Of a stretch of DNA of 29,108 nt, positions 1 to 7,200 are shown in pieces. Position 1 is the stretch's first letter; the number at the start of each line of letters is the position of its first letter. Both the position numbers and the translations under genes were made by a program. Under the pieces are notes generated by a model that searched no databases, was not told where the DNA came from, and saw only the letters and a program-made list of their open reading frames with translations. The stretch is from a virus. Location: positions 1-29,108 of the IMG/VR virus record IMGVR_UViG_3300021963_005367; one strand, 5' to 3'.

Positions 1-2
1 CA

Positions 3-476
3 ACTTCTGACTTCTACAACACACAAGGTCAGTGGTTCCAAACTTTAGGTACTAAAATCCAAAAAGTATCTAACAAAATTCACCAAAAGACATTACGTGG
101 TGGTGCTAACTTCTTAGTATGTTCTCCAAACGTAGCAACTATCTTAGAATCTATTCCAGGATATGCTGCTGATACAAACGGCGACAAAATGGAGTTTGCA
201 ATGGGTGTTCAGAAAGTTGGTAACTTAAACAGTCGTTTCAAGGTTTACAAAAACCCTTACATGACTGAGAATACCATCTTAATGGGCTTCCGTGGTGGTC
301 AATTCTTAGAGGCTGGTGCGGTTTACGCTCCTTATGTACCTTTAATGATGACTCCATTAGTGTACGATCCAGAAACATTTACTCCACGTAAAGGTTTGAT
401 GACTCGTTACGCTAAGAAAATGATCCGTCCAGAATTCTATGGTAAGATCTACATCACAGATTTAGAGCAAATCTAA
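3..476 (+). CDS. 23: Major capsid protein, gp23-like (C-terminal part)
   Basis: The reading frame is open from the window edge to a TAA at 474-476, so only the last ~157 residues are present and the real start lies upstream. The protein would be the hexamer-forming major head subunit. The visible part has the features of the T4 gp23 C-terminus: an FLVCSPNVATIL segment, a GxQxVGNLNSRFKVYKNPY-type strand region, a conserved FRGGQFLEAGAVYAPYVPL stretch and a final TRYAKKMIRPEFYGKIY region. In T4-like phages gp23 is very highly expressed and ends in a similar TRYA motif. A strong intrinsic terminator follows 22 bases after the stop, consistent with an abundant transcript ending here. An internal ATG at 189 is in frame but is not the start. 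Confidence 0.9.
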   Translation, partial: TSDFYNTQGQWFQTLGTKIQKVSNKIHQKTLRGGANFLVCSPNVATILESIPGYAADTNGDKMEFAMGVQKVGNLNSRFKVYKNPYMTENTILMGFRGGQFLEAGAVYAPYVPLMMTPLVYDPETFTPRKGLMTRYAKKMIRPEFYGKIYITDLEQI

Positions 477-498
477 TCTAGGATAGAGTAATAGAAAG

Positions 499-522
499 AG
501 AGGCCTTCGGGCCTCTTTTTTT
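499..522 (+). terminator. Intrinsic terminator after the capsid gene
   Basis: A perfect 7-bp stem, AGAGGCC/GGCCTCT, with a UUCG tetraloop is followed directly by a run of seven T (516-522). The GC-rich stem stands out in this AT-rich DNA. It lies 22 bases after the gp23-like stop codon and separates capsid transcription from the PhoH-like gene. Confidence 0.93.
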
Positions 523-544
523 GTTTATATAGGTCTTTATTGTC

Positions 545-553
545 TATTTATAA
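545..553 (+). promoter_or_regulatory. Putative late-promoter motif TATTTATAA upstream of phoH-like gene
   Basis: TATTTATAA lies in the gap between the capsid terminator and the PhoH-like start, 34 bases before the ATG at 588. It is one of nine copies of TATTTAT[AT] in the non-coding gaps of this window. A terminator immediately upstream makes a fresh promoter here likely. Promoter function is inferred from position and recurrence only. Confidence 0.45.
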
Positions 554-587
554 ACATACAAAGAGTTGTTTCATTAAATAAAGATCT

Positions 588-1274
588 ATGACATCAAAAC
601 CACACACTGATGAGGTATATGTTGAAAAACGTAAACCTAAAAACCCAATTAAGTTTAATATTCAGCTCAACGAAGAGCAAAAAGTAGCCAAGTCGATAAT
701 TATAGAGAATCCAATAACAGTTATAAAAGGAATGGCAGGTTCCGGAAAGACATTAGTGGCAGCACAAGCAGCTTTAGATATGTTATTCAACAAAGATGTT
801 GAACGTATTGTTATTACCAGACCAACCGTATCCAAGGAGGATATAGGCTTCTTACCAGGAGATATTAAAGAGAAGATGGATCCTTGGTTGGCACCAATCT
901 ATCACAATCTATACATGCTTTATGATAAGGCTAAGATAGATAGAGATTTAGAAAACGGTAAAATAGAAATTGTACCATTTGCATTCATGAGAGGAAGAAC
1001 TTTTGTAGATGCTTTTGTGATTGTCGACGAAGCCCAGAACGTAACTCATTCCCAAATGGAAGCTGTAATTGGACGTTTAGGTAAAGGAAGTAAAATGGTA
1101 ATTTGTGGAGACATGGCACAGATAGATTTACACTCCAGAAAAGAAACAGGGTTCTCTTTCTTAACAAGAGTTGAAGAGCAGGTACCTGGTTTCAGAATTG
1201 TGAATCTAGAAAAGAATCACAGACACGAAATAGTATCACCGGTCTTAAAGGTATATGAAACCTTTAGGGACTAG
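588..1274 (+). CDS. phoH: PhoH-like P-loop ATPase
   Basis: This is a PhoH-family ATPase with the helicase-like P-loop fold; the family is common in phages of aquatic bacteria, but its role in infection is unsettled. Visible motifs are Walker A GMAGSGKT (residues 48-55), Walker B VIVDEAQN (144-151), a motif-III-like CGDMAQID (173-180) and a C-terminal NHRH near 210-213. At 228 residues it is close to the usual phage PhoH size and appears complete. It has its own upstream gap with a terminator and a TATTTAT motif, and it lies between capsid and neck genes. That location is unusual because T4 itself has no such gene there. The ATG at 588 is the first in-frame start after the gap. Confidence 0.88.
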   Translation: MTSKPHTDEVYVEKRKPKNPIKFNIQLNEEQKVAKSIIIENPITVIKGMAGSGKTLVAAQAALDMLFNKDVERIVITRPTVSKEDIGFLPGDIKEKMDPWLAPIYHNLYMLYDKAKIDRDLENGKIEIVPFAFMRGRTFVDAFVIVDEAQNVTHSQMEAVIGRLGKGSKMVICGDMAQIDLHSRKETGFSFLTRVEEQVPGFRIVNLEKNHRHEIVSPVLKVYETFRD

Positions 1275-1284
1275 AGTTAGTTAC

Positions 1285-1294
1285 TATTTATTAA
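1285..1294 (+). promoter_or_regulatory. Putative late-promoter motif TATTTATTAA upstream of neck genes
   Basis: TATTTATTAA lies in the 34-base gap after the PhoH-like gene and 14 bases before the ATG at 1309. If it works as a -10-type late element, the leader would be very short. It heads a run of five tightly linked structural genes (1309-4889). Function is inferred from recurrence. Confidence 0.42.
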
Positions 1295-1308
1295 TAAAAT
1301 AAAGAAGA

Positions 1309-2499
1309 ATGGCTAATATACAGATATGGAACGGTTCGTCACAGTTTGCAGCAGGGCAAACACCGTTTGGATTTTATGACACAGATGCTGAGTTTATCGC
1401 AGAAGCTGATAAAGTAGCAAAATACTGTGCTATAAAATTAGGCTGGCCTTTAATGGATGTTGAATTAACATCTGGTTCTTTCTATACAGCATTTGAAGAA
1501 GCAGTTACACAGTACGGTAACGAACTATACCAACAACAGATTCAACAAAACTTCCTTTCAGTACAAGGAGGAAATTCAGCTATAAACTTAAATGCTACTT
1601 TAGTTCGACCATCATTAAATAGAATGATCGAAATTAGTAAGAATTATGGAACAGAAGCTGGAGTAGGAGGTACGGTTAGAAAATATTCAGGCTCCTTAGA
1701 TACGGTACCGGATCAACAGACCTATGACTTAAACTTATGGGCAACCCAGCAGGGTATAACAGGAGGAATCGAGATTAGAAAAGTATTCTATGAAGCACCA
1801 CCTGCTATATTAAGATACTTTGACCCTTATGCCGGTACAGGTACAGGTGTACAGTCTTTAATGGATGCTTTTGACTTTGGATCATATAGCCCAGGTGTGA
1901 ACTTCTTATTAATGCCAACCTCTTTTGATATGTTAAAAGTTCAAGCTATTGAATTTAACGATCAGGTGAGACGTTCAGCCTATTCTTTCGAACTAGTAGC
2001 AAATCAATTAAAATTATTTCCAGTCCCTAAGAACGGTGGTAAATTATTTTTTGAATATTATAAAAATTCAGACAAAAGATATATCGACGACGGTGTAATG
2101 CTAGGTGGAGGTTCTGCAGGATCTTCTTACGGAGGTTCTACAAATTCAAATAATATTATTACAAATATATCTAACGTACCATATTCAAACCCGGTATATT
2201 CTGATTTTAATGCTCCAGCAAAAGCTTGGGTATATAACTACGCTGCAGCTGTAGCAAAAGAAATGTTAGCTTACATTAGAGGTAAGTATACATCACTTCC
2301 AGTACCTGGTTCTGAAGCTACTTTAAATCAATCTGACTTATTACAAGATGCTAGAACAGAAAAAGCAGCACTAATAGAAGGTTTAAGAGCTAATTTAGCT
2401 TCAACTAATATGACTTCTCTACTAGAAGCAAAAGCAAGCGAAGCTAAATTCCTAAATGATACCTTACAGGGTGTACCAATGTTAATTTATATAGGATGA
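1309..2499 (+). CDS. Putative neck protein, gp13-like
   Basis: This 396-residue protein probably sits at the head-tail junction. The N-terminal region (about residues 35-70) reads KLGWPLMDVELTSGSFYTAF and continues with EEAVTQYGNEL. That resembles the helical start of T4-like neck and connector proteins, in which an LGxPxxxVEL segment precedes an amphipathic helix. A glycine/serine-rich loop at about 265-282 is the only low-complexity part. The strongest argument is order: it precedes gp14-like and gp15-like genes as gp13 does in T4. It is longer than T4 gp13 (about 309 residues), so it may carry an extra domain. Its stop overlaps the next ATG (ATGA). The gp13 assignment rests on gene order and a short motif, so it is moderate. 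Confidence 0.5.
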   Translation: MANIQIWNGSSQFAAGQTPFGFYDTDAEFIAEADKVAKYCAIKLGWPLMDVELTSGSFYTAFEEAVTQYGNELYQQQIQQNFLSVQGGNSAINLNATLVRPSLNRMIEISKNYGTEAGVGGTVRKYSGSLDTVPDQQTYDLNLWATQQGITGGIEIRKVFYEAPPAILRYFDPYAGTGTGVQSLMDAFDFGSYSPGVNFLLMPTSFDMLKVQAIEFNDQVRRSAYSFELVANQLKLFPVPKNGGKLFFEYYKNSDKRYIDDGVMLGGGSAGSSYGGSTNSNNIITNISNVPYSNPVYSDFNAPAKAWVYNYAAAVAKEMLAYIRGKYTSLPVPGSEATLNQSDLLQDARTEKAALIEGLRANLASTNMTSLLEAKASEAKFLNDTLQGVPMLIYIG

Positions 2500-2801
2500 T
2501 AAAACTACTTCAAATATTAACCGAAGAAGAGTATAATACGTACCAAGGATTAGTAAGAATTACTATATCTCCAGAAGCTACTATACAGGAGACCGGTGAA
2601 TTGATGAGAGCTATGCCTGGAGTTATAACAGTAACACAAGTATCTCACAATGATGGTAATAATACCGCTGTAATGAAGATGAAGATTATCACTAAACAGC
2701 AAGCAGAACCGGCTTTCGCTAAATTAAAACAAGTTTCATTAAGTAAAATCCCTCAAATATCAAAGTTTGAGTTCGCACCTAAAACAATTGAGGTAAAATG
2801 A
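2496..2801 (+). CDS. Small protein of unknown function between neck genes
   Basis: This 101-residue protein has no family I can name. It has no signal peptide or membrane segment. The alternation of predicted strands and helices (VRITISP, a helix ETGELMRAMPG, VITVTQVS, AVMKMKIIT, a helix QAEPAFAKLKQV, ISKFEFAP) suggests a small ferredoxin-like or ACT-like alpha/beta fold. Its start overlaps the previous stop by 4 bases and its stop overlaps the next start by 4 bases, so translation of all three genes is probably coupled. The position between gp13-like and gp14-like genes suggests a virion or assembly role. T4 has no equivalent gene at this place. Confidence 0.8.
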   Translation: MIKLLQILTEEEYNTYQGLVRITISPEATIQETGELMRAMPGVITVTQVSHNDGNNTAVMKMKIITKQQAEPAFAKLKQVSLSKIPQISKFEFAPKTIEVK

Positions 2802-3286
2802 TATTCGGAAGTACAAGAGACTTTGGACTACTTACTAATATAGGTAGAGAATTACTCAAAGATATAATTGAGCAGGAAGTCTTGTACTATAAATTTAGTG
2901 TAGAGGATACTGAAGCTAACCTATACGGTGAAGCACTTGAAAAATCTTTTTGGAATGCTATAAAACTAAACTGTTTTATTACTAGAGGTGAACAAGTAAT
3001 AACTGATGATGATTTCGGTCCAGATTTAACAAGAGAGGCATCATTTGCCTTTATACGACAAGACTTAGTAGATACAAATATAGTACCAGAAGTGGGGGAT
3101 ATCTTACTTTGGCATGAAAATTACTACGAAGTAGACACGGTTGTAGAGAATCAACTATTCTTAGGTAGAGATAGTAGCTATAATTTTACAGAATACGGCT
3201 CTCGATTCGGAAGCTCAGTATCTATTATAGTTAAATGTCACTTAACAAGAGCAGAAAAAGTAGGAATAACACAAGTAACTATATAA
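2798..3286 (+). CDS. Putative neck protein, gp14-like
   Basis: This 162-residue protein is a likely head-tail neck component. Residues 97-123 (PEVGDILLWHENYYEVDTVV then ENQLFLG) resemble the T4 gp14 core, where a GD-hydrophobic-(W/F) strand leads into an F/Y-E-[IV] strand and a VE...FxLG segment. Upstream, DDDFGPDLTREASFAFIRQD (71-90) fits the preceding gp14 strands. It is shorter than T4 gp14 (about 256 residues). It follows the preceding gene with a 4-base overlap and is followed within 3 bases by the gp15-like gene, giving the T4 order 13-14-15. The assignment is moderate: the motif is short but the context agrees. Confidence 0.55.
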   Translation: MIFGSTRDFGLLTNIGRELLKDIIEQEVLYYKFSVEDTEANLYGEALEKSFWNAIKLNCFITRGEQVITDDDFGPDLTREASFAFIRQDLVDTNIVPEVGDILLWHENYYEVDTVVENQLFLGRDSSYNFTEYGSRFGSSVSIIVKCHLTRAEKVGITQVTI

Positions 3287-3289
3287 TAG

Positions 3290-4525
3290 ATGGCTAATAA
3301 TAAACCAATACCTAAAACACAGCTAGAGATTGCACAAAGTTTTGTGGATCCGTTACTGAATACAGGTAAAAATCCGTCTATTGATAATAAAAGAAGAGAA
3401 TTACAGAAGACTGTAAAGAATGATGATGTAAAACAGTTCTCTTTAGGTTTAAAAGACATAGATGAGACTATATTCTATTACTTTACTAAGGTAATTAGAC
3501 CTACAGTAATACAGAATGGTATAAAAAAAGAGGTACCCTTACTATATGGCTCACCAGAACGATGGGCTGCTGTACAGAAAGACGGATTCTATAGAGATAA
3601 AGGAGGTAAAATACAAGCCCCTCTTATCATGTTTAAGAGAGACTCTGTAGAAAAGAATAGAAGCTATGGAAATAAGCTAGATGCTAACAATCCATTAAAT
3701 TACGGTATCTTTGAAAAAAGATTTTCTAAGAAAAACATGTATGACCGTTTCAGTTTATTAAATAACAGAGACGAAGTGAAGGAATTCTACGCTGTAGTTA
3801 TGCCAGACTTTGTGGATATTACATACTCATGTATAATCTTCACAGATTACGTAGAACAAATGAACAAACTAGTAGAAGCTATTAACTTTGCTTCAGATTC
3901 GTATTGGGGAGACCCAGAAAGGTTTAGTTTTAGAGCTATGATTGACAGTTATGCACAGACCACTGAGCTAGCCGCAGGATCTGACCGTACAGTTAAGACT
4001 ACTTTTACAATTAAACTACTAGGACACATAGTTCCTGACTCAATAAACGCTACTGTAAAGGGTATGAATAAATTCTACTCTAAATCAGCAGTTAATTTTG
4101 GTTTTGAAATGGTTTCTAATATTGAAACACAGACAACAACACAAGCAGTGAAAGGAAAAACAAGATTTTACGATAAAGCAAGTGATAGTCTAAATTTAAC
4201 AACAATTGAAGAGTCTATGACATCAGAACAGAAAGCATATGTGACTTTACAGAAGGTAATTACAAGTAATACAATAAATACCCAAGTAAACACAGGAGCT
4301 AGAACATTAACCTTTGTAGGACAGCAGTTAGCTGAAGCTCCTTCAGGATTCCCTGCAATAACTAAAGCTAATTTTCAGGTATTTATTAATGGTATGATTG
4401 TTGAAACAGATGCAATCGATACAATTGTAGAATCAGGTGGTAACTTAGTAGTAACTTTTAATAGTTCATTAGGTTTTGCTATTGCTTCTTCAGATGAATA
4501 TACATTAATAGGAAAACTAGCATAA
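3290..4525 (+). CDS. Tail terminator/sheath stabiliser, gp15-like, with C-terminal extension
   Basis: This 411-residue protein probably caps the tail and joins it to the neck. Residues 82-118 (VPLLYGSPERWAAVQKDGFY ... PLIMFKRDS) and 172-250 (an IIFTDYVEQMNKLVEAINF segment, then a serine-alanine strand, then TFTIKLLGHIVPD) follow the T4 gp15 pattern of VP-x-x-YxS, SIFTRYEDDM, and a final strand ending near a proline. T4 gp15 is about 272 residues and the match ends near residue 275. The extra ~110 residues (about 300-411) look like an all-beta add-on, with FVGQQLAEAP and FQVFINGMIVE segments. The start at 3290 follows the previous stop by 3 bases. Confidence 0.62.
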   Translation: MANNKPIPKTQLEIAQSFVDPLLNTGKNPSIDNKRRELQKTVKNDDVKQFSLGLKDIDETIFYYFTKVIRPTVIQNGIKKEVPLLYGSPERWAAVQKDGFYRDKGGKIQAPLIMFKRDSVEKNRSYGNKLDANNPLNYGIFEKRFSKKNMYDRFSLLNNRDEVKEFYAVVMPDFVDITYSCIIFTDYVEQMNKLVEAINFASDSYWGDPERFSFRAMIDSYAQTTELAAGSDRTVKTTFTIKLLGHIVPDSINATVKGMNKFYSKSAVNFGFEMVSNIETQTTTQAVKGKTRFYDKASDSLNLTTIEESMTSEQKAYVTLQKVITSNTINTQVNTGARTLTFVGQQLAEAPSGFPAITKANFQVFINGMIVETDAIDTIVESGGNLVVTFNSSLGFAIASSDEYTLIGKLA

Positions 4526-4526
4526 G

Positions 4527-4889
4527 ATGGCATTAATACAGTGGAAACAGATAAGTCCTCACCTTAGTGGATCCGGAGATTTAACAGGATCACTAAATGT
4601 ACTAGGTAGTTTTACCTTAAACGGACAGCCTATCTCTACTATTGATGCTTCTGTCTTTAATAAAACAGGGTCTTACGCATCAGCTACTACAGATGTACAT
4701 GTTACAGGGTCTTTTAGACTTAAATTAGACGGAGTATCAAAGTATTTCGCAGTAAATGTAGGCGGTAAAGATAAATTTAAAGTAAACGAACAGGGAGTTG
4801 TAGTATTACATCCTTTTTCAACTCCTCCTACAGCAATTACAGGTAGTATATACTATGGAGCAGATAATACCTTTTATTTTGGAATGTAA
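4527..4889 (+). CDS. Small fibre-like virion protein
   Basis: This 120-residue protein is beta-rich and full of G, S and T. Its N-terminus (MALIQWKQISPHLSGSGDLTG) is a diverged form of the WK-x-L-[IV]-VSGS start seen in the next two fibre proteins. The middle has a GSF-x-LNGQP segment and a TGSFRLKLDG strand, and the end (AITGSIYYGADNTFYFGM) looks like a terminal beta-strand cap. It starts one base after the gp15-like stop and so belongs to the neck transcription unit. It is probably a short fibre, decoration or adhesin-base protein. No enzymatic motif is visible. Confidence 0.6.
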   Translation: MALIQWKQISPHLSGSGDLTGSLNVLGSFTLNGQPISTIDASVFNKTGSYASATTDVHVTGSFRLKLDGVSKYFAVNVGGKDKFKVNEQGVVVLHPFSTPPTAITGSIYYGADNTFYFGM

Positions 4890-4898
4890 TAAACGGAA

Positions 4899-4908
4899 TA
4901 TTTATTAA
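4899..4908 (+). promoter_or_regulatory. Putative late-promoter motif TATTTATTAA upstream of fibre gene
   Basis: TATTTATTAA lies in the 46-base gap between two fibre-like genes, ending 27 bases before the ATG at 4936. The spacing is close to that seen for the sheath gene. Function is inferred from recurrence. Confidence 0.45.
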
Positions 4909-4935
4909 TACATAAAAATAACTTAAAATAACAAC

Positions 4936-5976
4936 ATGGCACAGTGGAAAAAACTCGTCGTTTCTGGTAGTAATATAAGCCAGTTAACCAACGACTTAAA
5001 TTATGCAAGAAACGGAGTGGCTGGACAGTCTATTACCGGTTCATTCTCAGGAAATGGTTCGGGATTAACAGGCTTACAAGCTGATTCGGTAGCATTTGCA
5101 AACATTACAGGTAAACCAACCTTAGTATCAGGATCTTCTCAGATTACAATTACAGATACTACAGGATTTACAGCTTTTAGTTCTTCTTTAGCAAGTGCAG
5201 ACACTGCTATAAAAGGAACAGGTATTACTGGCGGTGATGGTATTACATCTAGCGGTACTATTGGCGGTAATAACTTAAGTATTGCAGCAGACGTAGACGG
5301 AACATCTATTGAAATTGACGGTTCAGCTAAGATTAGCTTGAAAGCTACTTCAGTTAGTGCAGGTTCTTACGGTAGTGCTACAGCAATTCCTACTTTCACA
5401 GTAGATGCTGACGGTCGCTTAACAGCCGCAAGTACTGCTAACATTAGCACAACACTAACTATTTCTGGTTCTACAGGAGCTGGCACAGTTGCTTTAGGAA
5501 GCCAAGCTTTATCTATCGTTGGTACAGCTAACGAAGTAACAGCTGCTGCTTCAGGACAAACAATTACAATCGGTTTACCAGATAACGTAAACATTGCAGG
5601 TAATTTAAGCGTTCAAGGTAACTTAGACGTACAAGGTACTGTAACAAACATCAATACAACTAACCTAGATGTAGAAGATGCTTTCATCTTATTAAACTCT
5701 GGTTCAGCTGCAACAGGTGATTCAGGTTTCGTATTCGGTGGATCTAATGGAACTGCTCAATCAGGTGCTGGTTTAATTTGGGATGCTAGTTATAACAGTA
5801 ATGACGGACGTCTTGCAGTTGTAGGTAATATGGCTTCTAATGCAACAGGTGCACAAACTCCATCTTACTATGTAGGAGGTGTATTTGCAGGTACTTCAAC
5901 AGATGCAGCTACAGCAGAAGCAGATCACGTTGGTAACATTAGAGTAGAAGGAGAAGATATATTCATTTACGTATAA
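4936..5976 (+). CDS. Tail fibre/adhesin-like protein
   Basis: This 346-residue virion protein starts with MAQWKKLVVSGS, the N-terminal signature shared with the fibre at 6283. Residues ~28-75 (TGSFSGNGSGLTGL, then FANITGKPTLVSGSSQI) are closely matched by the start of the 1144-residue fibre at 7201 (IGNGSGLTNV, then YANVLNKPTLLSGSAQI). The region GNLDVQGTVTNINTTNLDVE followed by DAFILLNSGS has a paralogue in the same large fibre (residues ~395-430). It is beta-rich, G/S/T-rich and has almost no charged clusters, as in trimeric fibre shafts. There is no S74 chaperone domain, so it may fold alone or with help from a partner. It is likely part of a fibre with its neighbours. Confidence 0.75.
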   Translation: MAQWKKLVVSGSNISQLTNDLNYARNGVAGQSITGSFSGNGSGLTGLQADSVAFANITGKPTLVSGSSQITITDTTGFTAFSSSLASADTAIKGTGITGGDGITSSGTIGGNNLSIAADVDGTSIEIDGSAKISLKATSVSAGSYGSATAIPTFTVDADGRLTAASTANISTTLTISGSTGAGTVALGSQALSIVGTANEVTAAASGQTITIGLPDNVNIAGNLSVQGNLDVQGTVTNINTTNLDVEDAFILLNSGSAATGDSGFVFGGSNGTAQSGAGLIWDASYNSNDGRLAVVGNMASNATGAQTPSYYVGGVFAGTSTDAATAEADHVGNIRVEGEDIFIYV

Positions 5977-5991
5977 AAATAAAATAAAGTT

Positions 5992-6174
5992 ATGGGGTTA
6001 TTAGATAAGCTCGGAGCGAAAGGAAGCAAACCAGAAGCCCAATCAGGTTTTACAAAGAAGGAAATCGAGTTTCTACTCGCTAAACTTCGAACAGCTACCT
6101 ATAAAGGTGATGAATTCGAAGCCTTTTACAACATATGGGTTAAGCTCACAAACGAATTAGAGAAAAACAATTAG
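5992..6174 (+). CDS. Small helical protein
   Basis: This 60-residue protein starts with a flexible G/K/S-rich segment (residues 1-22). A predicted amphipathic helical hairpin follows: FTKKEIEFLLAKLRTATYKG, then FEAFYNIWVKLTNELEKNN. It has no membrane segment or cysteine. It is 15 bases downstream of the fibre stop with no TATTTAT motif between, so it is probably read from the same message, and a terminator follows directly. It could be a fibre assembly chaperone or a small virion protein. I do not recognise the family. Confidence 0.75.
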   Translation: MGLLDKLGAKGSKPEAQSGFTKKEIEFLLAKLRTATYKGDEFEAFYNIWVKLTNELEKNN

Positions 6175-6181
6175 AAAGTAA

Positions 6182-6203
6182 AGGGACCTTAATAGGTCCT
6201 TTT
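6182..6203 (+). terminator. Intrinsic terminator after the small helical gene
   Basis: GGACC (6184-6188) pairs with GGTCC (6195-6199), and the stem is extended by a G-U pair and A-T pairs. The loop is TTAATA, and TTTT (6200-6203) follows. It begins 8 bases after the stop at 6174. It is weaker than the terminator at 499-522. Confidence 0.75.
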
Positions 6204-6205
6204 GC

Positions 6206-6214
6206 TATTTATAT
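6206..6214 (+). promoter_or_regulatory. Putative late-promoter motif TATTTATAT before a GC-rich leader
   Basis: TATTTATAT starts three bases after the T-run of the terminator and 69 bases before the ATG at 6283. The terminator-then-motif arrangement is the same as at 499-553. The leader it would produce is unusually long and GC-rich for this window. Confidence 0.45.
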
Positions 6215-6224
6215 GTACATTATA

Positions 6225-6265
6225 GGCCCGAAAGGGAAGTGGGCACCGCACATTGGTGTAACCAA
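6225..6265 (+). other. GC-rich, hairpin-forming leader of the 6283 fibre gene
   Basis: The leader contains CCC-GAAA-GGG (6227-6236), a stem closed by a GNRA-type loop, and a perfect TTGGT-GTA-ACCAA hairpin (6253-6265). CACC at 6244-6247 can alternatively pair with GGTG at 6255-6258, and GCCC at 6226-6229 with GGGC at 6241-6244. The two sets of pairings exclude each other. A 42-codon ORF (6213-6341) also runs through it in another frame, so the base composition could have a coding explanation. No known RNA family is recognised. Confidence 0.35.
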
Positions 6266-6282
6266 CCGTAATAGTAACACGA

Positions 6283-7155
6283 ATGCCAAACTGGAAGAAA
6301 CTCATCGTAAGTGGGTCAAGTGCACACTTATACAATCTTAATGTAGCTAGCGCAGTAACTGCTTCTTACTTTGTAGGAGACGGTTCTGGCTTAACTAATG
6401 TAAGTTCTACAATATCAGAACAAGCTACAGTAGCAGATACATTTACTAATACACTAACCAAGGTAGTTAATCATAACTTCTCTTCGAAAAACTTAGTTAT
6501 AAGTGTTTACGATGAAGACGATAATCAGATTATACCAGCTAATGTAAATCTTACAGATTTAAACAACGTTACTATTACATTTAATCAACTATCTACAGGT
6601 ATAGTAGTAGTTGCAAAAGGAGGACATATAGTAGGAGGTAATGCTAGAATAGATCAAGTAACAACCGTTACAGATACCTTCATAAACGCTACTTCAAAAG
6701 TAGTTACTCATAATTTTAACACAAGAAACGTTTTAGTATCGGTTTACGACAACCAATACAATCAAATTATACCAGAAACAGTTAATGTCGCAAACGTAAA
6801 CAACGTTTCTGTTACATTTACTCAACAATCCTCAGGATTTGTAGTAGTAGGTAGAGCTGGACATATTGTTTCAGGGTCTGCATCAAATGCAAATAACCTA
6901 GGAGGAGAAAATCCTGCATATTACTTAAATTATAACAATTTCACAAATATACCCTCTTCTTCTTATAGACAATCTATAGAAGGAAGTGGCCCTTTCACTA
7001 TTACTCATAATTTATCCGAAGATTTCCCAGTAGTACAGGTATATAGTTCACAGAGAGAACAAATTATACCGGCTAAGATAGTATCTACTTCAAATAACGT
7101 AGTAGTATTAGAGTTTAGTGCTTATATTTCAGGAAGTGTAGTAGTAAATAAGTAG
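6283..7155 (+). CDS. Fibre protein with three HNF...QIIP modules
   Basis: This 290-residue virion protein opens with MPNWKKLIVSGSS, the shared fibre N-terminus, followed by a YFVGDGSGLTNV module (residues 29-40). Next come two clear ~72-residue tandem repeats (48-118 and 127-198). Each has DTF-x-N, [VT]xHNF, V-x-VYD, NQIIP, NNVxVTF, G-x-VVV and GGHIV or AGHIV. A diverged third copy (about 228-289) keeps THNL, VQVY, EQIIP and GSVVV. Between copies 2 and 3 is a NANNLGGENPAYYLNYNNFT linker, a motif often found in phage fibres. The repeats look like beta-sandwich receptor-binding or shaft modules. There is no S74 domain. Its 5' leader is unusual (see 6225-6265). Confidence 0.75.
   Translation: MPNWKKLIVSGSSAHLYNLNVASAVTASYFVGDGSGLTNVSSTISEQATVADTFTNTLTKVVNHNFSSKNLVISVYDEDDNQIIPANVNLTDLNNVTITFNQLSTGIVVVAKGGHIVGGNARIDQVTTVTDTFINATSKVVTHNFNTRNVLVSVYDNQYNQIIPETVNVANVNNVSVTFTQQSSGFVVVGRAGHIVSGSASNANNLGGENPAYYLNYNNFTNIPSSSYRQSIEGSGPFTITHNLSEDFPVVQVYSSQREQIIPAKIVSTSNNVVVLEFSAYISGSVVVNK
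6424..6876 (+). repeat. Two tandem ~72-codon HNF...QIIP repeats
   Basis: The DNA encodes residues 48-118 and 127-198 of the fibre at 6283. Matching landmarks occur in the same order and spacing in both units: ADTF/TDTF, HNF, VYD, QIIP, VNNV/LNNV, TF and GHIV. A third, weaker unit covers about 6964-7150. The nucleotide copies have diverged, so the duplication is not recent. Confidence 0.75.
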
Positions 7156-7156
7156 A

Positions 7157-7166
7157 TATTTATTAA
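7157..7166 (+). promoter_or_regulatory. Putative late-promoter motif TATTTATTAA upstream of large fibre gene
   Basis: TATTTATTAA begins just after the stop of the preceding fibre gene and ends 34 bases before the ATG at 7201. It would let the large fibre be transcribed on its own. Function is inferred from recurrence. Confidence 0.45.
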
Positions 7167-7200
7167 CAACGTAGTAAAAAGACTGTAAAAGAAGAATAAC

